Shown in pieces: positions 1-12,195 of a stretch of DNA of 64,000 nt. Each line of letters begins with the position of its first letter. Positions within the stretch are counted from its first letter, which is position 1. Position numbers and translations under genes: made by a program. The stretch comes from Sarcocystis neurona. Taxonomy: Eukaryota; Apicomplexa; Conoidasida; Eucoccidiorida; Sarcocystidae. The notes under the pieces were generated by a model. That model was not told where the DNA came from, ran no database searches, and saw only the letters and a list, made by a program, of their open reading frames with translations. The DNA lies in contig KL647296.1 of assembly GCA_000727475.1 (NCBI GenBank), positions 1,673,029 through 1,737,028 on the forward strand. Direction: 5' to 3'.

Positions 1-105
1 CCTGCTGCTGTCCCTGCTTCTCCTGCTGCTGTCCCTGCTTCTCCTGCTCCTGTCCCCGCTTCTCCTGCTCGTGTCCCTGCTTCTCCTGCTCCTGTCCCTG
101 CTTCT
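1..105. repeat. 21-bp tandem array, five copies
   Basis: Five consecutive copies of a 21-bp unit starting cctgctgctgtccctgcttc, with scattered substitutions. Beyond 105 the same CTG-rich style continues less regularly to about 350. On the minus strand the unit reads as a 7-residue repeat (for example EKQGQQQ or EAGTAAG), so it could be coding or intronic for the WW/FF gene whose last visible exon ends at 383. Confidence 0.85.
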
Positions 106-382
106 CCTGATGCTGCCGCTGCCTCTGCTGCTGCTGTCCTTGCTTCTCCTGCCGCTCGTGTTGCCGCTTCTCCTGCTGCTGCCACTGCATCTCCTGCTGC
201 TGCCACTGCGTCTCCTGCTGCTGGCGCTGCTGCTTCTGCTGCTGTCGCTACTCTCCTGCTGCTGGCGCTGCTACTTCTTCTGCTGTTTCTGCTGCTGCCT
301 TTTTTCTTCCTCGGCGGTTCTGCTGCTGCTGCCCTTCGCGCCCCCGCTGCTGTCCCTCCTTTTTTTCTCGCGAAGAACTTAC

Positions 383-3300
383 CTAATGAGCCTTTTGAAA
401 TCTCTGCGGATGTTGTTCTTGAGCAGGTCCTTCTGCTGTCGTCTTCTCTCCACCGTTTCCTGAACGAGCTTCTGACGAATACTTTCCCACTCCGCTGCTG
501 CGCCACCCCCCTGCCACCGGGCGTCGTGACAGCAGCGTCTCGCCAGCGTCTCCACCGTCGACGACGCGTGTATGTGGCCGCTAAGGAAAACCTCGTTCAT
601 CAACTCGCGGAACGCATCGATGTGCTGCATCAAAGACACAGGCCCGTCCACAGGCAGACCCGGAGACCGAGACACGCGGAAGGACGGTGACCCACACACA
701 CAGCTAACAGATAGACGGAGAGACGGGGAAATCGACAGACAGCAAGACGGCGAGACACATACGCACATACATACATACATACATACACACACACATACAT
801 ACATAGACAGGTAGAAACGCCTACACAGAAGGAGACACCACTTTACGGACGTCCAGATATATGTAGCGTGTCATCTCCAGACATGAAGGCGCAAATGCAC
901 CTCGCGTTTAGTCGCAGAAAACAAATGCGAGGAGGATGAGACAGAGGGACGGAAATAGAGAAGAAGTCGTAGGTTCTGAACAGGAGACGCACATGCACTC
1001 CGCAGAAAACGACAGTGACACACACGGAGAGGCAGATACGTGCAGAGAGCCGCAGGGGAGCAGCAGCAGCCTGAAAGAGAAACGCCCCACCGACCGCCAC
1101 ACCTTCCTCCGACGCTTCTCCCCGGAACGAAGACAGCAGCTGCAGCAGCGCCCCTGCAGCCGGAACTCCGTGCAGTAAAGGGAGACGGTCACGCGTGGCA
1201 GAGACACGACAGTGAAGAGAGACCCGCCGAGGAGAAGCTGCGAAAAAAACAGCAGCTGCACGAGAAGAACGGAGAGCCACCGGCGCAGAGAAAGCAGAAG
1301 TGCGGCGAGGGGGGGGGGGGGGTCGACGGGTTGTCCTTTCCGTAGAAATGAAAGAAATGGACGGAGAATACGGCCAGAGAACTTCCACACGTCGGAGGGG
1401 AACGCAGCGAGGAAGCCACAGAGAGGGCCAGCAGCAGGGGGTCGGGGAATGTGTCTGGGCAGGCCCTCAGGCTCAGAAAAACACGCAAGATACAGAAAGG
1501 AGAGCCTCACTTCCTTCTGACCGCGGCGGCTTTCCGCTGTCATTTCCTTGAGACAGCGCTCGAAGAGGCGCTTGCGCTGCTCCGCGGGGATCGAACTGAA
1601 GCGGGGGTCAAACAGCAGCTGCGGCAGCACCTGCGCGACGCAGCGCCGACCCCACACGTACACAGCAGCAACGTAGCTCCGGAGCACCGTGGCCACCAGC
1701 AGCAGCAACAGCAGCAAACCCCTTCTTCCCCGGGCGGCAGCAGCAGCTTGCGGTCTTCAACGAGCCCAGCACGTCTCTTGGTGGCGAAACAAACCCCGGC
1801 GTCTCTCCCTGCCACCGACCAGCAGCAGCGGCGGCGGCGCCAGCAGCAGAGCAGCAGAGACCGCTCGAGCACCCGTCTCCACGAGCAGCCGCAGCAGACA
1901 CAGACGAGATGCAGCAGAGCAGTGTCAGCACACACAACACGAAACGAAGAAGGAAAAACGTCTACCTTACGCCAGCAGCAGCACAACCGCATGCATCCGC
2001 ATAGAGAAGTCTACACGTATCTGTGTGGGTGCCTCTACAAATACATGCGGAGATTTGTATGAGAGAGAAACGTGTCAGACGCACACGTGTCCCCTGCCAA
2101 GAGTCTTCCCCGCAAAAAGACACAGGGGGGCGCATGCAAACGCATGGCAGCGGTAGTCGAGTTCCAGTAGAAAAGGAGAAACAGATATAAACAGAGACGG
2201 ACACCGAAGACACCCGCGCGTCGTCACTGCTGCAGGACATTCGAACAGCTTCACAACGCAATGTACGGAAAACAATTTTTTCTAGAGGACCCTGGGGTTG
2301 GTCGCTGCAGGAGAAGGGGGGGACTACCTTTTCATATTGAGTGAACGGGCTGAAATTTCTCTCTCGGAGCAGCTGCTTGAAGGCCTCGTAGCGAGCCATT
2401 TGCTGCTTCAGCCTCTGCAGCTCCGCCCTCTCCTCTTCTTCGTCCTCCTCCTCATCGCTCGAGCCCGAGCTGCTTCCCTCGTCTTCCTCCTCTTCGGTCT
2501 CGTCTTCTCCTCCCCCTCCCTCTCCTCCTCTGCTGCTGCTGTTTCTGCTGCCTGTCGCAACCGCGCCACTGGCTGCTGCTGCCGTGCCGCCTCTTCCTCC
2601 TCGCTGCTGCCGCCCTGTCGTGCTGCTACTGCTGCTGCTCCGCGGCTCCTGCTGCGATTCTGGCCTCCCCGCACGAGCTGCTTCTTCCCCTCCCCCGCTT
2701 CCTCCTCCTCCTCCTCTGCTCTGCCGCTGCTGCTCCTGCTGTTTTGAAGAAGCGGCAGCGCCTGCAGCAGCAGCAGCACCACCGCCCCCGCCCTTCCGCG
2801 CGTCGATATCAGCGACAAGACTCGCGATTTCCGCCGGACACGTCCACGTCGCCTGCGCCACAACAAAAGCGCCGCACCAGCAGGTCTAACACGTGCCTCA
2901 GCAGAGAATGCCACGACAGCAGCAGCAGCAGCAAGCGAAGAACGACAACAGCAGCAGGGACAACAGCAGAGACGCGACGACACAGCAGCAACACCAGCAA
3001 CGGCAGCAGCAGCAGCAGAAGAGCCACAGCAACAGCAGGGGTAACAGCAGGGACGCCGCGACGCAGCAACAACAGCAGCAACGTGGCAGCAGCAGAATAA
3101 GACGGGCGACTGCAACAGCAGAGATAACAGCAGTGACACCGCGACGCAGCAGCAACAGCAGCAGCAGCAACAACACCTGTAGCAGCTGCGGCAACGCCTC
3201 AACAAAAATGCAGCAACAACAAACTGCTGCAGCAGTTGTATATCCGAATAGCAGCAACTGCAGCAGCGTGACACCCACAGCAGCACTTGCAATACGACTT

Positions 3301-6300
3301 TTCGACAACTTTCTGCAAAGCCAGTCAAGAAGAAAATGGCGGTGCAACAACACGGCTGCTGCCGCTCGACGCAGCACGCACTTGTTTCGTCTTTCTGTTA
3401 TAAAAATACTTCATGCCTGATGTCGTCTCGACGCGGTACCTGCGGGGATCAGCAGCCAGCAGCAGCAACACAGCGCAGTCCCAGTCTTAGGACGACTTCA
3501 CCGAACGAAGAAGAAAAAGCAGCACCAACATCACCACCAGCTGAGAGCAGCCGCAGCCGACGCAGACGACGACCCAACCGCAACAGCAGCAGCAGTACGA
3601 GAGGCAGCACCACAAGCTACGCACGGGCAGAAGGAGAAGCAGCACGAGACGAGAACGAAGCACAAGCAGCTGGAGGGAACTCGCGGCTGCCTCGGGACAA
3701 GAAACAGCAGCAGTAGGAGCAGCAGAAGCATAACGTGAGAAGCTGCAGCCGTGGTAGAAGCTGCAGCCGCAGTAGACGCAGCAGTGGCAACTCCTACAGC
3801 GCCAGTGCGACGAACAGCGACAGTCCGAGCAGCAGCATCGCCAGCAGCAGAGGCAGCAGCAGGAAACGCGGCAAAGACCTTCGAGGCAGCAGGCACAAGC
3901 AAAAGCAGCAGAAGCGTATACAGCAGCACTTATAGTAATAGCAGCAGCAGCAAAGGCGACACCTCAGTCGGACGGAGTAGCAGCTCAGGCAGCAGCAGCA
4001 GCAGCTCAGGCAGCAGCAGCAGCAGCAGCTCAGGCAGCAGCAGTAGCAACAACGGGGGACTGCCAGTAGTTGCTGTCATAGCGCCATACGCCGCAGCATC
4101 AGCGCGGAGGCCAACGGTGGACTTTACACGGGCCGGAAAGCGGCTGCCGCTGCTGCTGACGCCTGCGCTGCTGCTCCCAATGCCGCTGTTGCTTTTGCTA
4201 CTTCTGCTGCTGCTCCACCGTGGGCTGGTGCTTATCCTGCAGCTCCTGCTGTTGCTGCAACTCCTGGAGTGCGTTCTGCTGTTGTTGCTTCTGTTGCCGG
4301 CACCACTTCGACCGCTTAACCTGCTGCGGCTGCTGCAACTCCTGCAATCCTTTTTTCCGCCGCTGCATCTTCTGCCGCATCTCCCGCTGCTGCTGTTTCT
4401 CCTGCTGGTGCTGTTTCTCTCGCTGCCGGTGTCTCTCCCACTGCTGCTGTTTCTTCTACAGCCGCTGTTCCTCCTCCTGCTGCTGCTGCTGGTGCGTTGC
4501 CACTGCCAGCTGCAACGCCGTCGGTGTGTTGGTTTCCCTAGTATACGCCGCTGCAGTCCTGCTGCTGCGGCTCACCAGGATGTGCTTCCCAGGGACTCGT
4601 AGCACTCGGGCTTGCCTACGGCTGCCCTCCTCTGATTTGCTGCTGCTGCTGCTAGTGCGCTTGCGCCGTGGTTTGCGGCTCCTGTCCCGTCCTGCTGCTG
4701 CTGCTGCTGTTGAAGGAGCAGCTGTTGGTGCTGCTGCAGGAGCATCTGCTGCTGCTGCGCCGTTGCGCTCTGCATCTGTTGCATAAGCTGCTGCAGCATC
4801 TGCTGCTGCTGCTGCATCACCTGCTGGTGCAGCAGCTGCTGCATTTGCTGCGGCGCCCCGTCAAACGGGAGCGCTCCAGGTCCGCCTACGCCACCTCCCT
4901 GCCGTGGTTGCTGTCGCTCCGCCCCCTGCTGCGCTGCTCTCTGCTGCTGGTCTGCATACGGCTGCTGCTGCTGGCCGACAGCCTCCTGCTGCAGCTGCTG
5001 GTCCCCTTGTTGGAGCCGCTGCAACTTCTCACCGAGCTGCTGTTGCTGCGCCCAGTACTGCTGCTGCTGTTGATCCCCAGGCTGCTGCAGCTGTGTACCT
5101 GCTGCTGCTCCTGCTGCACCCCATCCTTGCCCTGCGTTCGCGGCAAAGTGCGTCGCCGCTGTTCGTCCTTCCGTTGTTTCTTCCTCTGCGCCGGCTCTCC
5201 TGCTGCCGTGCTGCTGCTCCTGCTGTTGCTCGTGCTGCTCCTGCTGGTGTGCGTATAGAGGCAGTTCCTGCCGCTGTCGCTGACCGTCTGCTGCAGGTGC
5301 AGCGCTGCTGCTGCTGCTGCTGTTGGGAGCGAACGGCAGTGTACCAGGGTGGGGGCGGGGGGGGAGGAGGAGGCTGCAGTGGAGCAGAGGACGCAGCAGG
5401 AAAGGCAGCTGCTGCGCGGGCTGCTGTAGCAGCACCAGGAGCGCCAGGAGGCGGGTATGGCTGTGTGATACTAGCAGCTGCAGGTGACGCAAGTTTTGCT
5501 GCTGCTGTTGACGACCAAGGTACCGCGGGACCACCGGCAGCCGCAGCAGCTCCCCGATAGGCGAACGGCCCAGCGCCTAGGGCAGGGGTTGCTGCAAATG
5601 GAGGAAAACAGCCAGCCGCAGCAGCAGAGGCACCTGGAGGAGCAGCAGCCGCAGGACAAACCGCAGAAGCCGCAGCAGGAGCGGCAGCAGGCGCGGCGGG
5701 TGCAGTGTGGGGCGGAAGGGCAGCAGCTGGCGCTCCCGGACGGGCAGCAACAGGGGGGTACGTCGGGGACGAGACAGAAGCAGTAGTCGTTAGTCCATAC
5801 TGCAACGCAGCAGCAGCCGCCGCAGCAGATGAAGCAGCAGCAGTAGGTGAAAGAGAAGAAGCAGCAGGTGAGGATGGAGCAGCAACAGCCGGAGACGGTG
5901 CCGAACCAGCAGTGTACGGCGGCGCAGCAGCAGCAAGAGAAGTGGGCACGGGTGATCCTGCTGCTCCTGTTGAAGAGGAAGAAGAGAAAGAAGAAGAATT
6001 CATGAGCTGCTTCATCCAGTGAGGCGTATTATCGGCCCGTGCGTAGACAAGGTCGCCTCTTGCTGCTGCAGCAAACCGCGAGGGGTCGCCTGCTGCTGCA
6101 GCAGGTCCTGCCGCGCTTGTCGCTGCTGCTGCGGGCGGGGGCGTCACAGCTGCTCCTGCTCCAGCAGCAGACCTTGTCCCGCCTGCGGCTCCTGAAGCAG
6201 GAGACGGAGAAGGCGCGGCCTGGGCCGCAGCGAAGGAGAAATCAGCTGCAGAGGCCGCTGCTGCTGCAGAAGGCGCCGCTGCAGAAGACGCTGCTGTCCC

Positions 6301-6729
6301 AACAGCAGAAGCAGGTCCTCTACCGTCGTAGTAGCTGTATGCTGCGTAGCGACTTGCTGCTCCCGCGCCAGCGGAAAAGGCAGTGCTGCTGCCACTGCTG
6401 CCACTGCTGCAGCCGCTGTTGCTGCTGTTGTAGCTGGGCGACGGAGGCTGCACTGGGGAATTGCGCGCATGCGGCTGGTGCCTGTTCTCGAGAGCTGCTG
6501 CAGCTTGCCTCGCCGAAAGCATCGCTGCGAACGCCGCCGACGCCGAAGCCGCAGCCTCGCCACTGCTGCTGCTGTTCCGGCTCCCGTTGCCGCTGAGAGC
6601 CGCGCAGGAGAAACCCGTAGGCGGTGGAGGAGGCGGCACGGCTGCAGTTGCTGTGGCTGCTGCTGCAGCCTCCCGCTGCCTCGCCATACCAGCAGCAGCA
6701 GCCATTTTTGCTCCGGTCGCCGGCTGCAT
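383..6729 (-). CDS. WW/FF-domain nuclear factor, CA150/TCERG1-like (partial, C-terminus off window)
   Basis: Proteins of this family couple RNA polymerase II transcription with splicing in the nucleus: WW domains bind proline-rich partners such as SF1, and FF domains bind the phosphorylated polymerase tail. Model on the minus strand: exons 6729-4576, 3439-3382, 2852-2328, 1630-1511 and 624-383, all with GT-AG borders and agreeing phases. Exon 1 is Ala/Pro/Gln-rich. The WW domain is assembled from the end of exon 1 (its first Trp codon spans the junction), all of the 58-nt exon 2 (YRVETTSGMKYFYNRKTKQ) and the start of exon 3 (ATWTCPAEI). Exon 3 then has an acidic Glu/Asp tract and EAFKQLLRERNFSPFTQYEK. 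That runs into exon 4 (LLFDPRFSSIPAEQRKRLFE), which completes a canonical FF domain. Exon 5 opens a second FF-like unit (DAFRELMNEV). Exon 1 needs a one-base frame change near 5345-5370. A PRPF40-type identity is the alternative; only one WW domain is visible. Confidence 0.85.
755..807. repeat. CATA/CA microsatellite
   Basis: Alternating cacatacataca units on the plus strand, within the intron 1510-625 of the WW/FF gene, close to the acceptor side of exon 624-383. This is the same microsatellite class that fills the gene-poor parts of the window. Confidence 0.8.
1309..1322. repeat. Run of 14 G (plus strand) inside an intron
   Basis: An uninterrupted G run on the plus strand, C on the sense strand of the WW/FF gene, lying in the 886-nt intron 1510-625. 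It is a likely site of sequencing length error and possible polymorphism. Confidence 0.8.
2890..4070. repeat. CAG-rich stretch (plus strand) filling two introns
   Basis: Dense interrupted CAG repeats on the plus strand, so CTG on the sense strand of the WW/FF gene. They occupy most of intron 3381-2853 and the 3' half of intron 4575-3440. The flanking exons carry the opposite orientation, CAG on the sense strand. Confidence 0.8.
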
Positions 6730-7480
6730 CAGCTGCTGCTGGTGCAGTGCGTTGTCTGTGGGTATGTGTGCGGTCCACTCGCCCTGCGCCCGTCCCTCTT
6801 CGTTGACGCTGGTGCCTGGGTCTGCTCACAGCTGAGATTCCCTTGCTGCTGCTGTGCGGCGCTGTCCTCCTGGAGTATGCCTCGCTACTGCAGCGGGACG
6901 CGCTGCTGCATCTTCTCTTGCCCTTGGCTGCCGAGCAGTATAAACTACTGCTGCTGCTGCACGTGTCCTCCTGCGGGCCCGCCCCGCCGCTGCAGCTCCT
7001 CGAGACAGCCAAGAAAAAACCGCGAGGCAACTGCAGTTCCCGCGTTCTCTATATGTCTGTCCCTGCTGCTGAGGCGCAATGCCAGCACGCGAGTCTCTCT
7101 CTCTCTACATATATATATATATATATACATATATAGCACAGCCCCACCGCACATATCGCTAGTACGTACATATACCCGTACACAGACTCATCACGCGCTA
7201 CAACTACTGAGATAAAAATCCACATACGTGTGTGTATACAGGTAGCTAGCTCGTACGTACATATACCCGTACGTAACACACATCACGCCTCGGTTCTATG
7301 TATGTATTTGTATCTAGGTAACTCTGCGATGGTATGCGCGTACTTATGTAGGAGCTGCGTGACGAGGGAACCTTATATGTGATAGTAAGTCGTTTCTTCC
7401 CTTTCTCTCTGCTACGCAGGAACGCGGACGATGGGCATGCGGCAAATGTCTGTAGCAGATGCATGTGTCTAAGCCGCGCA
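6730..7480. other. 5' flank of the WW/FF gene
   Basis: Upstream of the chosen ATG at 6729 the CTG-rich (plus strand) character persists to about 7080, then a (TA)n tract at 7108-7135 and mixed TA/CA-rich sequence follow. This may hold the 5' UTR and promoter. I see no recognisable core promoter motif and no supported coding island. Confidence 0.5.
7108..7135. repeat. (TA)n microsatellite
   Basis: An almost pure alternating TA tract with one C interruption, in the upstream flank of the WW/FF gene. Confidence 0.85.
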
Positions 7481-7990
7481 GCGCCGCCTCTCTCCGAGGC
7501 GACTGGGTGACACACAGCACCGCAGCAAAATACGGAAAAGTGCAGCGAGAGAAAGCACAGGAAGGGGAAACTACGCCGAAGTGAAGAGACGACGAAGAGG
7601 ACAAAAAAAGCCAAGGGGGAAAAAAGTAAGAGAGGAGCGCAGGACGCGGAGGAGGAGGGGGACGGGCAGGGGAAAGAGGAGCTGATCAGGAGGGGAAAAT
7701 TCGAGGAGTGTGCGAGCTCAGGGGAGAGGGAAACAAGGAAGCCAAAGAAGAGGACAAAAAAGAAGAAATGTCGTGGAAAAGCAGGACGGAAAAACGAGGA
7801 AGGGTGCTATGGTTGGTGCGGGCGCGGTGCAACAACGGGAAATGGCGCGGGGAGTACAGACGAAAATTCAGGGAAAATGAGAGAAATCGAAGTGAGAGTG
7901 GTTACAAAAAAGTAGGGAAAGAGAAAGTGTGGAGGGAAGACAAGTGCTGTGAGTAGTTAGGGAAAATGTGTCTGCAGCAAGCCATAAAAA
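7480..7990. other. Polypurine-rich tract, no gene
   Basis: The plus strand is strongly A/G-rich from about 7560 to 7960, with runs such as gacaaaaaaagccaaggggg. A Lys/Glu/Arg-rich open frame here is a by-product of this composition. The complementary strand is pyrimidine-rich, like the introns of the minus-strand genes, so it may be transcribed non-coding sequence upstream of the WW/FF gene. Confidence 0.5.
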
Positions 7991-9330
7991 ACAGGCGCGC
8001 CAGACGGGAGAGACAAGTGAGAGAGGAAGGAGCTCGGCGCCGAGAATCCGTAGCAGACAACCACCTGAAGAAAACAGGATGAACACTGTAGAACAGGGAT
8101 GAAGAAGGCAGGAAAACGAATTCTTGAGACCCCGGAGCTGCGCAAATCTTCCACCACTCATTTGCCAACGCATGCAGCAGCAGCAGCAGCACCCCTGCAT
8201 GAAGCAGGTAGAGAGTAGTATTTGAAGCTCCCAAAATAGCAGCGTCTCCCCCAGCACCAGCAGAGATAATCCACGGCTATTAGCAACAGCGAGAAGAAGA
8301 ATGTAGATCTCTTCTGCAGGAGACCCGTCTTTTTGACAAGGGGGACCATTCTTGAGAAATACTTACACCAGGAAGACGATACACACACTGCGGCTAAGCG
8401 AACATTCAGCAGCCCTGCAGAGTGCTCCTTCGTTGTAAAAACTCTCCAAGTGCTGGTTATTACTACTGCAGTGGGGTCCTGGTCGCGCCGCACAAAACAC
8501 CTCGTATGCTGGTGCAGCTGCACGCGTCTGCAGCAGCGTGAGCGGCTGCCGCTGCAGGAAAAGCAGCAGCAGAGGAACTGTAGCAGAACCAGTGTGTAGC
8601 AGCACGAGTCGGTACAGGAGCAGAAGGATCAGGAGCAGCGGAAATGCAGCAGCAGGGGGTGAGTCTGGAGCTACACGAGCGGCTGCCGTGTGGCCGGAAT
8701 AGCAGTAACACTAGCGGCAGCAGCGGAAATACAAGCGGAGGTAGCAGCAGGACCGACGCAGCAGCAGCCGGAGCAACACAGCAGCGGCAGGACAAGCACG
8801 TGTTTCACTGGGTGAAGCAGGAGGGACGCAACACGAGGCTTGTTTGCCCGAGGGAGTAGATGAACAAACATTTACAGCAGCAGTAGTAGCCGCACGGTCT
8901 CAGACGGGCAGGAGGAGGAGTAGAAGCAGCGGCGGTAGCATTAGCAGCAACAAGTACACCAAGAAGGTAGGAGCAACACGAAGGCTACACAGAACAGCAG
9001 CAGGAGCAATAGCTGGTACTGGTGAGACACAGCGCGCGAAGAGAAATGTCCACACAATCTGCATTTGCAGCAGTCCATCAAGACCGCAGCCTGCCACCCG
9101 CCTAAGAGATGCAGCTGCATCGCAAAAGTATCAGGAGCGCAGTAGCTGGTAGAAATTGCTGTGAGCCGCACTTGCAGCAGAAGCGACAGCGGCAACCACT
9201 ACAGACACAAAGCCTTCGTGTGAGACTGATGTGACACGGGAACGCATTCGACAAGCGGGTACCCAGGAGACAGACACCCTCTGCATTCCTGTGCACAGTC
9301 GTTCTTTTATATACACATGTCTGGACAGAG
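7990..9330. other. Intergenic CAG-bearing block, no supported gene
   Basis: Mixed unique sequence with clusters of interrupted CAG on the plus strand (8166-8193, 8540-8800, 8870-9010). Several short open frames exist on both strands, but none has a coherent non-repetitive island or paired splice sites that I can defend. Confidence 0.4.
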
Positions 9331-11740
9331 CCGCGGCAGAGAGAAGGAAACGTGTAGATATGTTGGTATGTGTCTAGCTAGCTAGAGAGATGGGAGGTCG
9401 AGAAGGAAGAAAGTTTACGCTTAAATGTGTGGGCACATGTGTGTAGGTGTAGAGGTAGCAAGGGCGGTTCATCTATATCTAACGGGTAAATGCTTGGGTG
9501 GCACATCTGCAGGTATAGACAGGAACACGCAGATCTCACGAAAAAATGTTTCTTCCAGAAAAACATCATTCATCTCATGAACAACACAAGAGACGCGAGC
9601 AGTGCACGTCTTTATACACGCATAACGTAATCATATACATATTCTACTGTATTATGCGTATTCATCGTTACATCTAGTGTCTTGAGATGGGTGGAAGATG
9701 TAAAGCGTTCAGATGTGTGAGGCCGTGCAACTCTGCACCGGCTGCACCATTTTCGGCTATGGTATTTGCCTGTTTTCCACTTTTGCTGCTTTTGTAGACG
9801 TCCGCGGTGTGTCTACTATCTTCTGCTTTCACAAGTTTAACCTGGTGGCTACAGTCTGGTTACGTTAGTTCTCGTGCGGTGTCTACAAACAATATTATGA
9901 ATTATGTGGCCAGCAGTTTGAGGCCCTGAGGTCAAAGTAAGCAATCCGGTTATAGATGAGGTTCTCTTGGTTTTGCTACAGGACAACTCCTCTGAACGAC
10001 AAGGCAGGACGACACGTCCAGTAGCTGCAACTTCTGTAAAGACGTGGATAGCTTTATCCGTGTATAACTTGTATCATCTTTATATCCTGATTAAGGAAGA
10101 GCAAGCAAGACCTTGACCCATCATTTTCCTTTTTGTGGCAACAAAGGAAAAGCGAATGGCTCAGCGCGGATGGGCTTACACGAGGCTTATAAGGACGTAT
10201 GCTAAATGTTTGGGATCTACTTTTCCGCGGTCTTGTAGCTTGTTAAAACGGCATAATATTACTCGTTTTTCGTGCAGACCACTTTTTGACTAACACAGCA
10301 GCGAGGGACTAACGCGGAGAATCCGAAATTCTTGGAAATTTTCCCGCTGCTTTTCAAGTGCTACAGGGTATAGACACACTTCCTTGTGTGCCGTACTTCC
10401 TGAACAGTTGACCGGAAAGTAAGAGTTTTCGTGACAGACAGAACAAATCTTCAGACAAATGCAACCCTGCAGAAATACCTAATTGGTGCAGGAGATAGGA
10501 GTTGAAGGGGTACACAAGATGGAAGAAGTACGAGGGAAGGGTCAATAAAAGACAATTCTTAGAGTGATCTGTGAAAGGCTAAAACTAGTACGGCCAGAGT
10601 GGGTGGAGGTGGAACGGTGACGCTAGCTTGTTGGTTATAAATTGGCTTGGAATTATTGAACCTCCGCGAAATTGTCCCAAGAGTGTTGTTGTTCGAGCAG
10701 AGGGTGTTGAAGAAGCTACGAACTGTGGGAGGGGCCTCTTACAAACTTTCCCGCAAGCAACAGCCCCAACGTGATACCTTGTAAAAATGTTCGATTGAGG
10801 CGCAGCAACTCAACATTCATGCTGGCACTCTGTAAGACGGATTTTCGAACGCAGAGTCTCGCACAACGCTTTCACTGAGTGGCGCTGTGATGCGCACTGA
10901 AGCGGACAAAGAGGACTTTCATTTTTTTATGAGACATGATTCATGGAACTTAGCAAGTGAAAACACACACCTAAATCATCGTCTGAATTTCGTCTTTAAG
11001 AATGTATCACTTGGCCTCAAACAACTTTGCATGCGGAAGGTCTAAAGTTCTCGGAATAAATGGATCAACGCAGACGTAGTCTGATTTCGACATTAAGGCT
11101 TAAGCAGTTGACCTCGAAAAACTTTCCACATGACAGGTCTATCTAAAATTCTGAAAGTAAAACGTATCAATTGAATGGGAACTATATAAAGTCGAAAAAA
11201 AGTTCCACGAGAAATGTCGTAATTCAAAAAGCGAAAGGAAAGACTGTGTACTCTTTGCGGGGAAGTTCCCGAACGTATCACAATGCACTGTAGAATGAAC
11301 AGCTCCCGAAGTGCGCGAGCTCGACTCAAACGTCTCCGCAGAAACGTGGAAGTAGTCAAATTGGTAGTTTTCTCCGCAAGTTTTTTCCTGCGGCAGAACA
11401 CATATCTTGAAGAAGAGCAGCACCAAAGCTTCTAGAGTGCTACCGAAATGCCGAAGCGAGAACAACTTTGTCTTGCTTTCTCCCCCTTCAGCGTCAAACG
11501 AAGAAAAAGAGCAGATGAGCCACAGTACGAGCAACTACTTGAAAAAATGCTACCAACACAATTCACCGACAAAAACGGACAAGAAAAACATGAAGAAATT
11601 CACTGTCTTCGTCAACAGTTCTTATCCTTCTCCTGCCTGCCCTGCAGGCCGCACCGTCATAGTGGACCTGTACCAGTGCGAGAGAAGGCCTGCAAGAACG
11701 GCGCCGGATACTGTTTCGCGAACGGCTGTTACAGCTACAG
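9330..11740. other. AT-richer, repeat-poor block without a supported gene
   Basis: This block differs from its surroundings: visibly lower GC, no CAG clusters and few microsatellites. Two related stretches of about 100 bp can be aligned (from about 11000, cacttggcctcaaacaac, and from about 11102, cagttgacctcgaaaaac), suggesting an old, diverged tandem duplication. Short open frames at 11093-11534 (minus) and 11407-11780 (plus) overlap antisense, and neither shows a known domain. A decayed mobile element is possible but not demonstrated. Confidence 0.4.
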
Positions 11741-12195
11741 ATATATATATATAGACACTTACACACAGGTAGGAAGATAAATGATAGATATATCCACAGT
11801 TGTACAATGGGATCTAACAAATGCACGCACACACACGTGCATGCCTGTGAAAATGAATGTGTACGCATATATATATATATAATACGAGTATGTACTTAGA
11901 GAAGTACTTTACACATATGTAGCACACCCCGTTGTGCACGCACATTGCCGAATGTAAATCTATACATATCTGTGCATATGTAAGTCCGTTCTCTCATCGC
12001 AGGCACGCGCCGCAGCAGACAGCGCTAACTGCTACGCTGCAGCACCCCTACAGAAGCGTATACGCAATTTTTTTCCCTTCCTTCTCCGACTTCTCTGCAG
12101 ATGCGCATGGATGTTGTGCGTTACCCTAGCGGCGTGTGTGCGTTCGGCGGCGTGCGTTCACGGCATCAGAACGCCATTACGTTTTCTTCAAATGT
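11740..12195. other. TA/CA-rich spacer downstream of the WD40 gene
   Basis: Contains TA tracts near 11738-11756 and 11867-11882 and mixed unique sequence up to the stop codon of the WD40 exons at 12196. As the gene is on the minus strand, this is its 3' flank. I could not identify a specific polyadenylation signal. Confidence 0.4.

Noticed and set aside
71..463. Leu-rich plus-strand open frame at the left edge
   Set aside because: It is the antisense of the CAG array and of the last visible exon of the WW/FF gene; its Leu runs are CTG translations.
5343..5367. 25-nt GT-AG interval as an intron in the WW/FF gene
   Set aside because: Too short for a normal spliceosomal intron; an indel in the neighbouring homopolymer is simpler.
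7708..7956. Lys/Glu/Arg-rich plus-strand open frame
   Set aside because: Explained by the polypurine composition; no non-repetitive island or splice context.
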